Part shown: positions 38,198 to 48,427 of the stretch, in pieces
How the letters are laid out: the number at the start of each line of letters is the position of its first letter
How positions within the stretch are numbered: position 1 is the first letter of the stretch
Made by a program: the position numbers and the translations under genes
Origin: Lichenicoccus roseus
GTDB taxonomy: Bacteria > Pseudomonadota > Alphaproteobacteria > Acetobacterales > Acetobacteraceae
NCBI RefSeq assembly: GCF_005844085.1
Contig: NZ_VCDI01000001.1
Coordinates: 744,001-808,000 of the forward strand
Direction: 5' to 3'
Length of the DNA stretch: 64,000 nt
The notes under the pieces: generated by a model
Database searches by the model: none
What the model saw: only the letters and a program-made list of their open reading frames with translations
Told to the model about the DNA's origin: nothing

Positions 38198-39112
38198 ATG
38201 TCGACCACCATAGCCACGCCGACGCCAGGGCGCAGGTTCGCCCGCAAGACGAGTCGCAGCGGCGTGACCCTGCCGCTGATTGCCCCGGCGGTCGTCATCC
38301 TGCTGATCTGGTCGATCGTGCCGCTGGTGATGACCCTGTGGTACTCGTTCCAGCACTACAACCTGGTCGACCCCACCCAGACCGGCTTCGCCGGTTTCGA
38401 CAACTATCAATATCTGCTCACCGACCCCGACTTCTGGTCGTCGCTGATCAACACGCTGATCCTGGTCGGCGGCGTGCTGCTGATCACGGTGTGTGGCGGC
38501 ACCCTGCTCGCGGTGCTCTACGACCAGGACTTCTTCGGCCGCGGCGTGGCGCGCCTGCTGGTGATCGCGCCCTTCTTCGTCATGCCGACGGTGTCCGCCC
38601 TGGTGTGGAAGAACCTGATGCTGCACCCGATCTACGGGGTGGTGTCATCGCTTCTGCGCGGGGTTGGCATCACCCCGGTGGACTGGTTCTCCCAGGTCCC
38701 GCTGCTCACCGTCGTCGGCATCGTGTCGTGGGAGTGGCTGCCGTTCGCGGTGCTGATCCTGCTGACCGCGGTGCAGTCGCTCGACCACGAGCAGCGAGAA
38801 GCGGCCCGCATGGACGGCGCCGGCGCCATCGCCTCGTTCTTCTATATCACCCTGCCGCATCTGCGCCGCGCCATCGGCGTGGTGGTGATGATCGAGATGA
38901 TCTTCCTGCTGACCATCTTCGCCGAGATCATCGTCACCACCTCCGGCGGCCCCGGGGTCGCCACCACCAACCTCGCCTTCCTGATCTATGCCCGCGCACT
39001 GCTGCAGTTCGATGTCGGTGGCGGTTCCGCCGGCGGCGTGATCGCCATCATCCTGGCCAACATCGTGGCCTTCTTCCTGGTGCGCTCGTTCGCCCGCAAC
39101 CTGGAGGTCTGA
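38198..39112 (+). CDS. smoF: Polyol/sugar ABC transporter permease (SmoF-like)
   Basis: A 304-residue inner-membrane permease of the MalF/SmoF family. Seen: about six transmembrane helices starting with SGVTLPLIAPAVVILLIWSIVPLVMTLWYSF, and the EAA loop EAARMDGAGAIASFFYITLPHLR that docks on the ATPase. The ATG chosen lies after GGAGGAG and just before the membrane region; the frame is open further upstream but overlaps smoE. It works with SmoG, whose GTG start is 3 nt beyond its stop, and with SmoK. Confidence 0.93.
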   Translation: MSTTIATPTPGRRFARKTSRSGVTLPLIAPAVVILLIWSIVPLVMTLWYSFQHYNLVDPTQTGFAGFDNYQYLLTDPDFWSSLINTLILVGGVLLITVCGGTLLAVLYDQDFFGRGVARLLVIAPFFVMPTVSALVWKNLMLHPIYGVVSSLLRGVGITPVDWFSQVPLLTVVGIVSWEWLPFAVLILLTAVQSLDHEQREAARMDGAGAIASFFYITLPHLRRAIGVVVMIEMIFLLTIFAEIIVTTSGGPGVATTNLAFLIYARALLQFDVGGGSAGGVIAIILANIVAFFLVRSFARNLEV

Positions 39113-39115
39113 GCC

Positions 39116-39937
39116 GTGCGCCCATCGATTGCCAAGAAGATCGCCATCGCCCTGCTTGGCTGGGGCATCGCGATCGTCATGTTCTTTCCGATCTTCTGGA
39201 TGTTCATCACCGGCTTCAAGTCGGAGGTGGATGCGGTTTCCACCCCGCCGCACCTGTTCTTCCACCCGACCCTGCAGAGCTACGCCGAGGTGCAGAGCCG
39301 CGCGAACTACTGGCTGTTCGCGATGAACAGCGTGATCATCTCGGTGGGCGGCACGGTACTCGCCCTGCTGCTCGCCATCCCGGCGGCGTACGTGATGGCG
39401 TTCTTCCCGACCCACCGCACCCGCGGCACCCTGCTGTGGATGCTGTCCACCAAGATGCTGCCGCCGGTCGGCGTGCTGATCCCGATCTACCTGATCCTGC
39501 GCGCGACCGGCCTGCTCGATACCCGCACCGGCCTGGTGCTGATCTACATGCTGATGAACCTGCCGATCGTGGTCTGGATGCTGTTCACCTTCTTCAAGGA
39601 AGTGCCGCGCGAAATCCTGGAGGCCGGACGCATGGACGGCGCCGGACGGATGGGAGAACTGCGCCACGTGCTGATGCCGCTGTCACTGCCGGGCATCGCC
39701 TCCACCGGACTGCTGTCGCTGATCCTGTGCTGGAACGAGGCGTTCTGGTCGCTCAACCTGACCTCCTCGAGGGCGGCGCCGCTCACCGCCTTCATCGCCT
39801 CGTTCTCCTCGCCGGAGGGATTGTTCTTCGCCAAGCTCTCGGCCGCCTCGACGCTGGCGGTGGCGCCGATCCTGATCTTCGGCTGGCTCAGCCAGCGCCA
39901 GCTGGTCCGCGGCCTGACCTTCGGTGCGGTGAAGTAG
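39116..39937 (+). CDS. smoG: Polyol/sugar ABC transporter permease (SmoG-like)
   Basis: A 273-residue second permease of the importer (MalG/SmoG type). Seen: six hydrophobic segments beginning IAIALLGWGIAIVMFFPIFWMFITGFK, and the EAA loop EAGRMDGAGRMGELRHVLMPLSLP. The start is GTG, 3 nt after smoF, with AGGTC-like sequence overlapping the end of smoF. Its partner ATPase gene follows after a 93-bp gap. Confidence 0.93.
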   Translation: MRPSIAKKIAIALLGWGIAIVMFFPIFWMFITGFKSEVDAVSTPPHLFFHPTLQSYAEVQSRANYWLFAMNSVIISVGGTVLALLLAIPAAYVMAFFPTHRTRGTLLWMLSTKMLPPVGVLIPIYLILRATGLLDTRTGLVLIYMLMNLPIVVWMLFTFFKEVPREILEAGRMDGAGRMGELRHVLMPLSLPGIASTGLLSLILCWNEAFWSLNLTSSRAAPLTAFIASFSSPEGLFFAKLSAASTLAVAPILIFGWLSQRQLVRGLTFGAVK

Positions 39938-40030
39938 GTCGGGTGGTGGACCGGACGCGCGTCGCCCCATATTCATGAGACACGACTTTATCCATCCATA
40001 AGAAGGCCGGCCGAAGGTCGGGGAAACTCC

Positions 40031-41134
<1,104 letters not shown>

Positions 41135-41142
41135 ACGGCGGC

Positions 41143-41161
41143 GGGGAGCGCCATCCTCCCC
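41143..41161 (+). terminator. Hairpin GGGGAG/CTCCCC after smoK
   Basis: A perfect 6-bp stem with a 7-nt loop, 8 bp after the smoK stop. There is no T run. It may weakly end the transporter operon before the kinase gene. Confidence 0.4.
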
Positions 41162-41240
41162 ACGTGGATCCACCTGCATCAGATCCAGCCGGTTGTGCTA
41201 GGACCGGGACGTACCTGACCAGGAGGTCCCGGCGATCGCG

Positions 41241-41300
41241 ATGTCGAAGCACGACACCCAGCCTGAAGACCTGCCGTCGTCGAGGCCGGTTTGGACCTGA
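41241..41300 (+). CDS. Leader ORF of 19 codons overlapping the kinase start
   Basis: A short ORF (MSKHDTQPEDLPSSRPVWT) that begins with ATG and is preceded by the ideal Shine-Dalgarno AGGAGGT at 41221-41227 (13 nt before the ATG, a wide spacing). It ends in TGA at 41298-41300, overlapping the TTG start of the CheB/CheR kinase, whose own frame has a stop at 41264-41266 and so cannot extend further. The layout fits a translational coupling leader. A sequencing frameshift joining the two frames is the other explanation. Confidence 0.45.
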   Translation: MSKHDTQPEDLPSSRPVWT

Positions 41301-44300
41301 GCACGCAACACGACCAGCCGCGTCCGGTCCCGATCGTCGGGATCGGGGCATCCGCCGGTGGCCTTGAGGCGATCGAGGGCTTCTTCCGCGGCATGCCGGC
41401 CGATCCGGACCTCGCCTGCGTAATCGTCACGCACCTCAACCCGCAGCGCGAAAGCCTGCTGCACCAGATCGTCGCCCGCTATACCAGCCTGCCAGTGGAG
41501 GTGGCGGCGGACGGCGTACAGGTCGAGGCAAACCGGGTGTATGTGCTTCCCGCCGACGCCCTCCTCAGCATCGTGAACGGGCGTCTCGCGATCAGCCGCC
41601 CGAGTGCAGGCCGCCGCGAGCGCCATCCGATCGACATCTTCTTCAGCGCCCTTGCCCTGGACCGCGGCGAGTTCGCGGCGGGCGTCGTACTGTCAGGCGG
41701 CGACGGCGACGGCGCCCTCGGCATCAAGGCGATCAAGGAGCGCGGCGGCCTGACCATGGCCCAGGTGGCCGATGGCTACGGTCCGCAGCATCCCAGCATG
41801 CCCGACACCGCGATCGCGACGGGACTGGTGGATTTCGCCCTGCCGGCGGAGGCCATGGGCGCGCGGCTGGCGGCATTCGCCCGCAGCCTCCTGGTCGAGG
41901 CCCCCGGCGAGGTCGGCCCGCTCGGCACGCCGGCCGCAGCCGCAGGGTTGCGCCAGGAGATCTGCGGCATCCTGCGCAACCAGGTCGGCCATGACTTCAA
42001 CGGCTACAAGGACAAGACCTTCCTGCGACGGGTGCACCGCAGGATGCAGGTGCAGCAGGTCGACACCCTGGAAGCCTATGTCGAACGGCTGCGGCAGGAT
42101 CCGCAGGAAGTCGGCGCCCTGTTCCGCGACCTGCTGATCAACGTCACCAACTTCTTCCGCGACGCCGAGGCGTTCGCATGCCTTGCCGAGCTGGTGATCC
42201 CCAGGCTGTTCGAGGGCCGCGGCGCCGACGCGACGGTGCGCATCTGGGTGCCGGGCTGTTCCACCGGGGAGGAGGTCTACTCGATCGCCATCCTGGTTCG
42301 CGAGCACATGGACACGCTGTCGGCACGGCCGCTGGTGCAGATCTTCGCCACCGACATCGACGATCACGCGCTCGCCGTGGCGCGAGCCGGGCGCTATCCG
42401 GAGGCGCTGCTGGACAGCGTGTCGCCCGAGCGCAGGACGCGCTTCTTCGAATCCGGCGGCGGCAGCTATCTGGTTGCCAAGGATGTGCGCGATCTGTGCG
42501 TGTTCTCGCCGCACAGCGTGATCCGGGATCCGCCGTTCTCGCGGATCGACCTTGTCTCCTGCCGCAACCTGCTGATCTATCTCGGCGCCGACACGCAGGC
42601 GCAGGTGATCCCGATCTTCCACTATGCGCTGCAGCGCGGCGGCTACCTGTTCCTCGGCACCTCGGAGAATGTCGGGCAGTTCGGAGAGCTGTTCACGCCG
42701 ATCGAGAAGAAGCACCGCATCTTCCGCAGCCGCGAGAACAGCCATGTGGCGCGCAGGCTGCCGCTGGTGCTGAAGGGCCTGCGCGGCCAACCGGTGTCCG
42801 GCGATCAGGCGAGGACACAGCCGCGCAGCGGCGCTACCTGGCGGCAGGCGATCGAGAGCCAGGTGCTCGAACGCTTCTCGCCGCCGCATGTGGTGGTCAC
42901 CCGGGACGGCGACGTGGTGCACTACTCCGCCCGCACCGGCAAGTATCTCGAGGCGGCGGCCGGCGTGCCGACGCGGCAGCTGCTGACCCTGGCGCGCAAG
43001 GGTTTGCGGTTCGACCTGCGCTCAGTGATGCGCGAGGCGGTCGAGTTCAACCGTACCGCCACCTGCAGCGGCGTCGTGGTCGAGGGCGATGACGGCCGCC
43101 TGCAGACACTCACGCTGATCGTGGATCCGCTGCCGCACCACGGCGAGGAAGAGGCGCTCTACCTGGTGCTGTTCGCCGATGTCGGGCCGACCCTGAGCCG
43201 GGAAGAAGCCTCCGACCGGGCCGGGGCGAACCGGGACGGAGCGACCGTGCAGCTCGAGCACGAATTGCGGGACACCCGCGAGCGGCTGCAATCGCTCATC
43301 GAGGAGTACGAGACCGCGCTGGAGGAGTTGAAGTCCTCCAACGAGGAGCTGGTCTCGGTCAACGAGGAGCTGCAATCCACCAACGAGGAGCTCGAGGCCT
43401 CGAAGGAGGAGCTGGTCTCGCTGAACGAGGAGCTGCAGACCGTCAACGGCGAGTTGCATGCCAAGCTGGAGGCGCTCGACCGCGCCAATGGCGACCTGCA
43501 GAACCTGTTCGAGAGCACAGCGGTCGCGACCATCTTCCTCGACTGCCACCTCGCGATACGCAGCTTCACGCCGGCGGTGACCAGGGTGTTCAACATCCTG
43601 CCAGGCGACCGCGGGCGGCCGATCACCGACCTGTCGGCGCGGCTCGACCTGCCGGGCTTCGTGCAGGATATCGCCGCCGTGTTCGCTACCGGCCAGCCGC
43701 TCGAGCGCTCCGCGGGCCAGGCCGGACAGGCGGCGCACTACATGGTCCGGCTGGCACCCTATCGCGACCTGCAGCAGGTCATCGAGGGAGTGGTGGTCAC
43801 CTTCATCGATGTCACCAGCCTCACGCAGGCGGAGGCGCAGCAGCGGGTCCTGGTCGCCGAGCTTCAGCACCGCACCCGCAACCTGCTGGCCATCGTGCAG
43901 GCGATCGCCCACCGGACGCTGGGCAGGGGCGGCTCGCTGGAATCTTTCACCGCACGGCTGTCGGCGCTGGGCCGGGTGCAGGGGCTGATCAGCCACGCGA
44001 CCGACGAGCAGGTCGACCTGGCGGAACTGGTCCGGCTGGAACTGCAGGCACACGGAGCGGCGGAAGGGCGGAACGTGGCGATCGACGGGCCGCCGGTGGC
44101 GCTCACCGTCGAGCGGGTGCAGACCTTCGCGCTGGCTTTGCACGAGCTGGCCACCAACGCGGTCAAGCACGGCGCCCTGCGGGCCGGAGCGCCGGACAGC
44201 GTGGGGCGGCTCGATATCGCCTGGACGGTCGAGACCATCGACGGGTCGCGGCGGCTGTTGCTGGACTGGCGTGAAAGTGGCGTTTCGATCGAGACCGGCG

Positions 44301-44467
44301 AAACGCCCCGCGGTTACGGGCGGGAGCTGATCGAGCGGGCGCTCACCTTCACCCTCAAGGCGCAGACCCGGCTGGAATTCGGCAGCGATGGCGTGACCTG
44401 CCATATCGAGATGCCGCTGGCGATGCGACCAAGCGAAGACGCCAGCGTTACCGGGGCTCAACAGTAG
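41291..44467 (+). CDS. CheB-CheR-PAS-HWE histidine kinase fusion
   Basis: A 1058-residue multidomain signalling protein. In order: CheB-type methylesterase domain (GIGASAGG at 17-24 with Ser21), CheR methyltransferase (NFFRDAEAF, VPGCSTGEEVYSIA and SCRNLLIYLG), a PAS-like region, a coiled coil at about 653-736 with repeated NEEL/KEEL heptads, a second PAS, and an HWE-type kinase with phosphoacceptor His860 in ELQHRTRNLLAIVQAIAHRTL. CheB/CheR modules here usually act as signalling, not chemotaxis; no che genes or chemoreceptor are nearby. The start is TTG with GAGG before it, overlapping a leader ORF. The response regulator follows 14 nt later. Confidence 0.92.
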   Translation: MDLSTQHDQPRPVPIVGIGASAGGLEAIEGFFRGMPADPDLACVIVTHLNPQRESLLHQIVARYTSLPVEVAADGVQVEANRVYVLPADALLSIVNGRLAISRPSAGRRERHPIDIFFSALALDRGEFAAGVVLSGGDGDGALGIKAIKERGGLTMAQVADGYGPQHPSMPDTAIATGLVDFALPAEAMGARLAAFARSLLVEAPGEVGPLGTPAAAAGLRQEICGILRNQVGHDFNGYKDKTFLRRVHRRMQVQQVDTLEAYVERLRQDPQEVGALFRDLLINVTNFFRDAEAFACLAELVIPRLFEGRGADATVRIWVPGCSTGEEVYSIAILVREHMDTLSARPLVQIFATDIDDHALAVARAGRYPEALLDSVSPERRTRFFESGGGSYLVAKDVRDLCVFSPHSVIRDPPFSRIDLVSCRNLLIYLGADTQAQVIPIFHYALQRGGYLFLGTSENVGQFGELFTPIEKKHRIFRSRENSHVARRLPLVLKGLRGQPVSGDQARTQPRSGATWRQAIESQVLERFSPPHVVVTRDGDVVHYSARTGKYLEAAAGVPTRQLLTLARKGLRFDLRSVMREAVEFNRTATCSGVVVEGDDGRLQTLTLIVDPLPHHGEEEALYLVLFADVGPTLSREEASDRAGANRDGATVQLEHELRDTRERLQSLIEEYETALEELKSSNEELVSVNEELQSTNEELEASKEELVSLNEELQTVNGELHAKLEALDRANGDLQNLFESTAVATIFLDCHLAIRSFTPAVTRVFNILPGDRGRPITDLSARLDLPGFVQDIAAVFATGQPLERSAGQAGQAAHYMVRLAPYRDLQQVIEGVVVTFIDVTSLTQAEAQQRVLVAELQHRTRNLLAIVQAIAHRTLGRGGSLESFTARLSALGRVQGLISHATDEQVDLAELVRLELQAHGAAEGRNVAIDGPPVALTVERVQTFALALHELATNAVKHGALRAGAPDSVGRLDIAWTVETIDGSRRLLLDWRESGVSIETGETPRGYGRELIERALTFTLKAQTRLEFGSDGVTCHIEMPLAMRPSEDASVTGAQQ

Positions 44468-44481
44468 CGATCGGACCGGCC

Positions 44482-44856
44482 TTGGCTCAGAATGGCTTGC
44501 TCAGCGGCCGCCGGGTGCTCGTCGTCGAAGACGACTTCCTGATCGCCGAGGCGCTGTGTGCATCGCTGGAATTCGCCGGTGCCGTGGTGGTCGGGCCGCT
44601 GGGAAGCGTCTCGGACGCGATCCGGCTGCTCAGGCAGGACGATCCCGCCATCGACATCGCGGTGCTCGACGTCGATCTGCACGGCGAGAAGTCGTATGCG
44701 GTCGCAGACGTGCTGGCCGAACGAGGCGTGCCGTTCCTGTTCACAACCGGCTACAACGTGGATGCGGTCGATGTCGCCTACCGCGACTACCCGCGCTGCG
44801 AGAAGCCACTCAGCGAGCGCGCCCTGTTCGCGGCCCTGCAGCCGATGACCGGCTGA
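44482..44856 (+). CDS. Single-domain response regulator
   Basis: A 124-residue receiver domain with no output domain. Seen: VLVVEDDFLIAEAL with the acidic pair, acceptor Asp63 in AVLDVDL, FLFTTGYN and CEKPLSERAL with the conserved Lys near 113. The start is TTG, 14 nt after the HWE kinase, whose partner it surely is. Single-domain regulators of HWE kinases often act as phosphate shuttles or sinks, for example in stress responses; its downstream target is unknown. Confidence 0.92.
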   Translation: MAQNGLLSGRRVLVVEDDFLIAEALCASLEFAGAVVVGPLGSVSDAIRLLRQDDPAIDIAVLDVDLHGEKSYAVADVLAERGVPFLFTTGYNVDAVDVAYRDYPRCEKPLSERALFAALQPMTG

Positions 44857-44862
44857 GCCGCC

Positions 44863-45237
44863 TCAGCGCAACAGGGCGAGCAACTCCAGCACGATCCCGA
44901 TCAGCGCCGCAAACCAGGCCAGGCTGCGCAGTATGGTCAGGTTCAGGGCATAAAGCGGCACATACAGCGCTCGCGACACGACATAGAGCCAGGCGCCGGC
45001 CAGGGTGGTCTCGCCGGTCCGGCCGAGCGCCACCGCAGCGAGCAGGGCAGCGGCGAACAGCGGGAACGTCTCGAGGAAGTTCGCCATCGCGCGGCGCAGG
45101 CGGGCCGGCGCGCCATACAGCACCTGCGGCTCGTTCTGGTGGCTGGCCGCCCAGGCGAGCTGCAGCAACCCGATCACCACGGCGACGCCAAGCAGGCGGA
45201 GTTCGGTCAGGCCTTCAACCGGGGATACAGAAGTCAT
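44863..45237 (-). CDS. MAPEG-family membrane protein
   Basis: A 124-residue membrane protein of the MAPEG family (membrane-associated eicosanoid/glutathione metabolism). Seen: four hydrophobic helices, the ARLRRAMANFLETFPLFAAALLAAVALGRTGETTLAGAWLYVVSRALYVPLYAL pattern typical of bacterial MAPEG. Function in bacteria is mostly unknown. The frame is open well upstream of the ATG chosen, but that part is antisense to the lipoprotein gene. It converges with the response regulator, 6 bp apart. Confidence 0.85.
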   Translation of the reverse strand: MTSVSPVEGLTELRLLGVAVVIGLLQLAWAASHQNEPQVLYGAPARLRRAMANFLETFPLFAAALLAAVALGRTGETTLAGAWLYVVSRALYVPLYALNLTILRSLAWFAALIGIVLELLALLR

Positions 45238-45343
45238 CGGGTCACGCACTCGAGTTGTCGGTGGGGCGGTCAGGTCCGGACATGGCTGGAGCAAGCGGCG
45301 CCGGAATGCAAACATCCTGCTTTCGATCCGAGTCGAGACAGGC

Positions 45344-45790
45344 ATGATGTTCCGAGCCGCCGCCTCTTGTAGCGAACCGCGGCGGCTTGCCGCTCTCGGC
45401 CTCGTCGTGGCCCTGGCCGGCTGTGCCGCGCCGCCACCCGCACCCCTCCCGGTCGCCGCTGCCCCGCACGTCGCGGCACCGGCGCCGGCCTCGCAGCCAT
45501 CCCAGCAGTCGACGCCTGTCCCGACCCTGAACCCGAACACGAGTCCAGGCCCGGGCATCCCCCCATCCGCGTCGCTCGACGAGAACGGTCACCCGATCTT
45601 GTTCAACGATCCGCCGGCCTCGCCGGACACCCCGCTGTGCGGCCGCGAAGCCCGCGAGCGCAACGCCATCGGGGCACAGATCCAGGCGGCGCGGGTCGCA
45701 TCGAGCGGGGTCTGCTCCAGCTTTGCCTGCTACGACCCGCTGACCGCGACCTATATCGGCGCCGACGGCTACACCCACGTCTGCCGCTAG
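45344..45790 (+). CDS. Lipoprotein with BA14K-like C-terminus
   Basis: A 148-residue small lipoprotein. Seen: a lipobox with LVVALAGC (lipid Cys27), an Ala/Pro-rich linker about residues 28-75, and a C-terminal cysteine pair around YDPLTATYIGADGYTHVC resembling BA14K-like domains (small immunogenic/surface proteins in Brucella relatives). Two adjacent ATG codons are possible starts. Function unknown; it is presumably anchored in the outer or inner membrane and faces the periplasm or surface. Confidence 0.75.
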   Translation: MMFRAAASCSEPRRLAALGLVVALAGCAAPPPAPLPVAAAPHVAAPAPASQPSQQSTPVPTLNPNTSPGPGIPPSASLDENGHPILFNDPPASPDTPLCGREARERNAIGAQIQAARVASSGVCSSFACYDPLTATYIGADGYTHVCR

Positions 45791-45809
45791 AGCGTGATCG
45801 ATCATGCTC
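45790..45809. terminator. Near-perfect 20-bp palindrome after the lipoprotein gene
   Basis: GAGCGTGATCGATCATGCTC (one mismatched pair) begins at the last base of the lipoprotein stop codon. It could end transcription or be one copy of a dispersed palindrome; no other copy is evident in the window. Confidence 0.35.
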
Positions 45810-45965
45810 CGCCTGTCGTTCGGTAGAGCCGCTCGATCCGACATACGGCATCGTGAGGTGATCCCACCTGATCGGATGCCGCTCCAGCCCACCCACGCGG
45901 CCATTGATGCCGCGAAGGGTCGCCTCCATCTGCTGACCTGAAGTTCGCAACCAGAGGCGCGACGC

Positions 45966-46373
45966 ATGGCCAGCTCCTACCAAGCTTCATTCGACGATAT
46001 CCGGACGCCCGGTCCCGCCGGCATTCCCGCGGCCGAGGCGGCGCGCCGGCTGGCGCGGCTGCGGCGCATCGCCTGGGTGATGGATGGCGCCTTCCGCCTG
46101 CCCGGCAGCCGGTTCCGGTTCGGCCTCAACAGCATCATCGGATTGCCGCCCGGGGTGGGAGACGCGGCGCTCGCCGCGGTCTCGCTCTACATCGTCTACG
46201 AGGCTCGCAAGCTGGGAGTGCCGGGACCCGCTATCGCCCGCATGCTCGGCAACATCGCAATCGAGGCAGCCGCCGGCAGCATCCCGATCGCGGGCGACCT
46301 GTTCGACGTGGCGTTCAAGGCCAACCTGCGCAACATGGATATCATCGACCAGCACGTCCGCTCCGCTCGCTAG
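45966..46373 (+). CDS. DUF4112 domain protein
   Basis: A 135-residue protein of the DUF4112 family. Seen: LRRIAWVMDGAFRLPGSRFRFGLNSIIGLPPGVGDAALAAVSLYIVYEARKLGVPG and the ending SIPIAGDLFDVAFKANLRN, which is the family pattern of a small membrane-associated protein with two hydrophobic stretches. No function is known. It converges with the PLD-family gene, 6 bp apart. Confidence 0.85.
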   Translation: MASSYQASFDDIRTPGPAGIPAAEAARRLARLRRIAWVMDGAFRLPGSRFRFGLNSIIGLPPGVGDAALAAVSLYIVYEARKLGVPGPAIARMLGNIAIEAAAGSIPIAGDLFDVAFKANLRNMDIIDQHVRSAR

Positions 46374-46379
46374 GTCCGC

Positions 46380-47795
46380 CTACAGGTACGGCAGCATCAG
46401 GCGCGCCGCAGAGTCACGAATGCGCACCGGGAACGAGCGTTGCCCGGTGCGCTCCGCTTCATAGCGTTCGTGCCGGTGGGCGCAGATGAAGGCGTCCAGT
46501 TCACGTGCCAGCTCGGTGTCGTGCACCTCGACGTTGAGCTCGAAGTTGAGGCGCAGGCTCCGGACATCCTGGTTAGCGCTGCCGATGAACGACCATTTCT
46601 CGTCGACCACCATCAGCTTCGAGTGGTTGAACGGCGGCTCCGACAGCCAGATACGCACGCCGGCGTCGAGAAGCGGGATGTTGTTCGGGGTCCGCGCCCA
46701 GTCGATGGCACGGTGGTTGCTCTCCTTCGGCAGCACCAGGTCGATGGTCACGCCGCGCATCGCCGACATCGCCAGCACCGTCAGCAGGCGCTCGTCAGGC
46801 AGGAAATACGGCGTCATGATCCGGATGGATGACCGTGCCAGCGCGATGCCCTGCATCATCGCGAACTCGATCTTCTCCAGGTCGGCATCCGGACCCGATG
46901 TCACCACCCGGCAGAATGCCGCGCCGACTACCGGCGGATCGGCATAGAACGCTGCCTCGTCCAGATCCTCGCCGGTGGTAAACGACCAGTCCTTGGCGAA
47001 CGCCTCGGTCAGCTGGTGCACCAGCGGGCCCTCGATGCGGAAATGGGTGTCCGACACCGGATGGCGCGGCCGGATGCGCAACACGTTCTCGGCGGCGATG
47101 TTCATGCCGCCGGTGAAGCCGACGCAGCCATCCAGCACCAGGATCTTCTTGTGGGTGCGCAGGTTGATGAACGGCATGCGCCAGGGCAGCGTCGAATGCA
47201 TGAAGCGCGCCACCGGGACGCCCCTGCGATGCAGCTCCTTGGCGGCGCCGCTGGCGAAATAGCCGCTGCCGATGCCATCGACCAGGATGCGTACCGCTAC
47301 CCCGCGCTGCTGGGCGGCAGCGATCGCCTCGATGAAGCGGGTACCGATACGGTCGGCCCGGAAAATGTATGAACACAGCAGTAGGCTCTGCTTCGCCTGC
47401 TCGATCGCCTCCAGCATGACCGGGTAGGCGTCGTCGCCGTCGTGGAAGCAGCGCACCTTGTTGCCGGGCAGCAGCGGCCGGCCGGTCAGCCGCTCGACGG
47501 CCCGGACCAGCGGCGCCAAGTTGCCCTCGATCACCGGCGCATCGACCCCGGCGCCACGGCGGCTGCTCCAGGGACGCACGTTGCTCAGCCGCTGCGCCAG
47601 CCGGCGAACCCGGTTGATGCCGAACATCAGGTACAGCAGGCCACCGAAGATCGGCGCCAGCCACGAGAGGCCGATCCAGCCGATCGCCGCCCCGATCTCG
47701 CGCTTGGTGCGCAGTGCGTGCAGGGTGACGCAGATCGGGATGACGATGCGGAGCGGCCAGAGCACGTCGTCGAACAGCCTGGCGACGTCGCTCAT
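46380..47795 (-). CDS. cls: Phospholipase D family protein, cardiolipin synthase type
   Basis: A 471-residue membrane protein making cardiolipin from phosphatidylglycerol, or a related phospholipase D. Seen: two N-terminal membrane helices (LRIVIPICVTLHAL and IGWIGLSWLAPIFGGLLYLMFG, the PLDc_N type), and two HKD motifs HKKILVLDG then GFTGGMNI, and HSKLMVVDEKWSFIGSANQD. Both active-site His-Lys-Asp sets are intact. Length and order match ClsA. It is single, next to YraN and DUF4112 genes, with no operon partner visible. Confidence 0.93.
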   Translation of the reverse strand: MSDVARLFDDVLWPLRIVIPICVTLHALRTKREIGAAIGWIGLSWLAPIFGGLLYLMFGINRVRRLAQRLSNVRPWSSRRGAGVDAPVIEGNLAPLVRAVERLTGRPLLPGNKVRCFHDGDDAYPVMLEAIEQAKQSLLLCSYIFRADRIGTRFIEAIAAAQQRGVAVRILVDGIGSGYFASGAAKELHRRGVPVARFMHSTLPWRMPFINLRTHKKILVLDGCVGFTGGMNIAAENVLRIRPRHPVSDTHFRIEGPLVHQLTEAFAKDWSFTTGEDLDEAAFYADPPVVGAAFCRVVTSGPDADLEKIEFAMMQGIALARSSIRIMTPYFLPDERLLTVLAMSAMRGVTIDLVLPKESNHRAIDWARTPNNIPLLDAGVRIWLSEPPFNHSKLMVVDEKWSFIGSANQDVRSLRLNFELNVEVHDTELARELDAFICAHRHERYEAERTGQRSFPVRIRDSAARLMLPYL

Positions 47796-47949
47796 GGCGG
47801 TATCCCCGCTCAGGACCGCTTGCCCGGTTGCCGGCGGACGCCGTCAACCGGATGCAAACCAATCCCTGGCATGCTGGGGAACAGGACGGGCGGGGAGATC
47901 GATCTTGTCATCGTCGCAACGATGCCTGTTGCCGGACGATCCGGCCAGG

Positions 47950-48366
47950 ATGCCGCGGATCGAACCTGCACTCCCCGGTCGCACTGTGGCGCGCCGGACG
48001 CAGGGCACTGTGGCGCAGATGCGTGGCACGGCCATCGAGAACCAGGTCTGCCTGGCGCTGCAGAGGCGCGGATGGGCAGTGCTGCAGCGACGGGCGGCTA
48101 CCTGCTGTGGCGAGATCGACATCGTGGCCGAGCATCCGCCGAGCAACCTGATCGCCTTCATCGAGGTGAAGTCGCGCGCGACTTTGTCGGACGCGGCCTG
48201 TGCGCTGTCGCGTTGCCAGCGCGCACGGCTGATCGCAGCCGCGGGCATCCTGCTAAGCCAGCATCCGGAATGGGGCGACCGCGGCATCCGCTTCGACCTT
48301 GTCGCGGTCGACGGCGCGGGCCGCATGCGGCGCATCACGGATGCCTTCAGGATCGGCGATCGCTGA
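47950..48366 (+). CDS. YraN-family (UPF0102) nuclease-like protein
   Basis: A 138-residue member of the YraN (UPF0102) family, a restriction-endonuclease-like fold. Seen: GTAIENQVCLALQRRGWAVLQRRAATCCGEIDIVAE then IAFIEVKSRA, where GEID and the EVK motif are the conserved acidic/Lys residues. Function is not proven. The start is uncertain: ATG here, an ATG at 48019, or GTG codons between them. Its 3' end is 61 bp before kynU. Confidence 0.75.
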   Translation: MPRIEPALPGRTVARRTQGTVAQMRGTAIENQVCLALQRRGWAVLQRRAATCCGEIDIVAEHPPSNLIAFIEVKSRATLSDAACALSRCQRARLIAAAGILLSQHPEWGDRGIRFDLVAVDGAGRMRRITDAFRIGDR

Positions 48367-48427
48367 GGCCGGGCTTTCGCGGGACGAGAGTCGGCTGCTA
48401 GTCGTCAAGCGCGCAAGGAGGCCGAAA

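Noticed and set aside
41291-42800. CheB/CheR as part of a chemotaxis operon
   Set aside because: No cheA, cheW, receptor or flagellar gene nearby; the modules are fused to a HWE kinase, a known non-chemotaxis arrangement.
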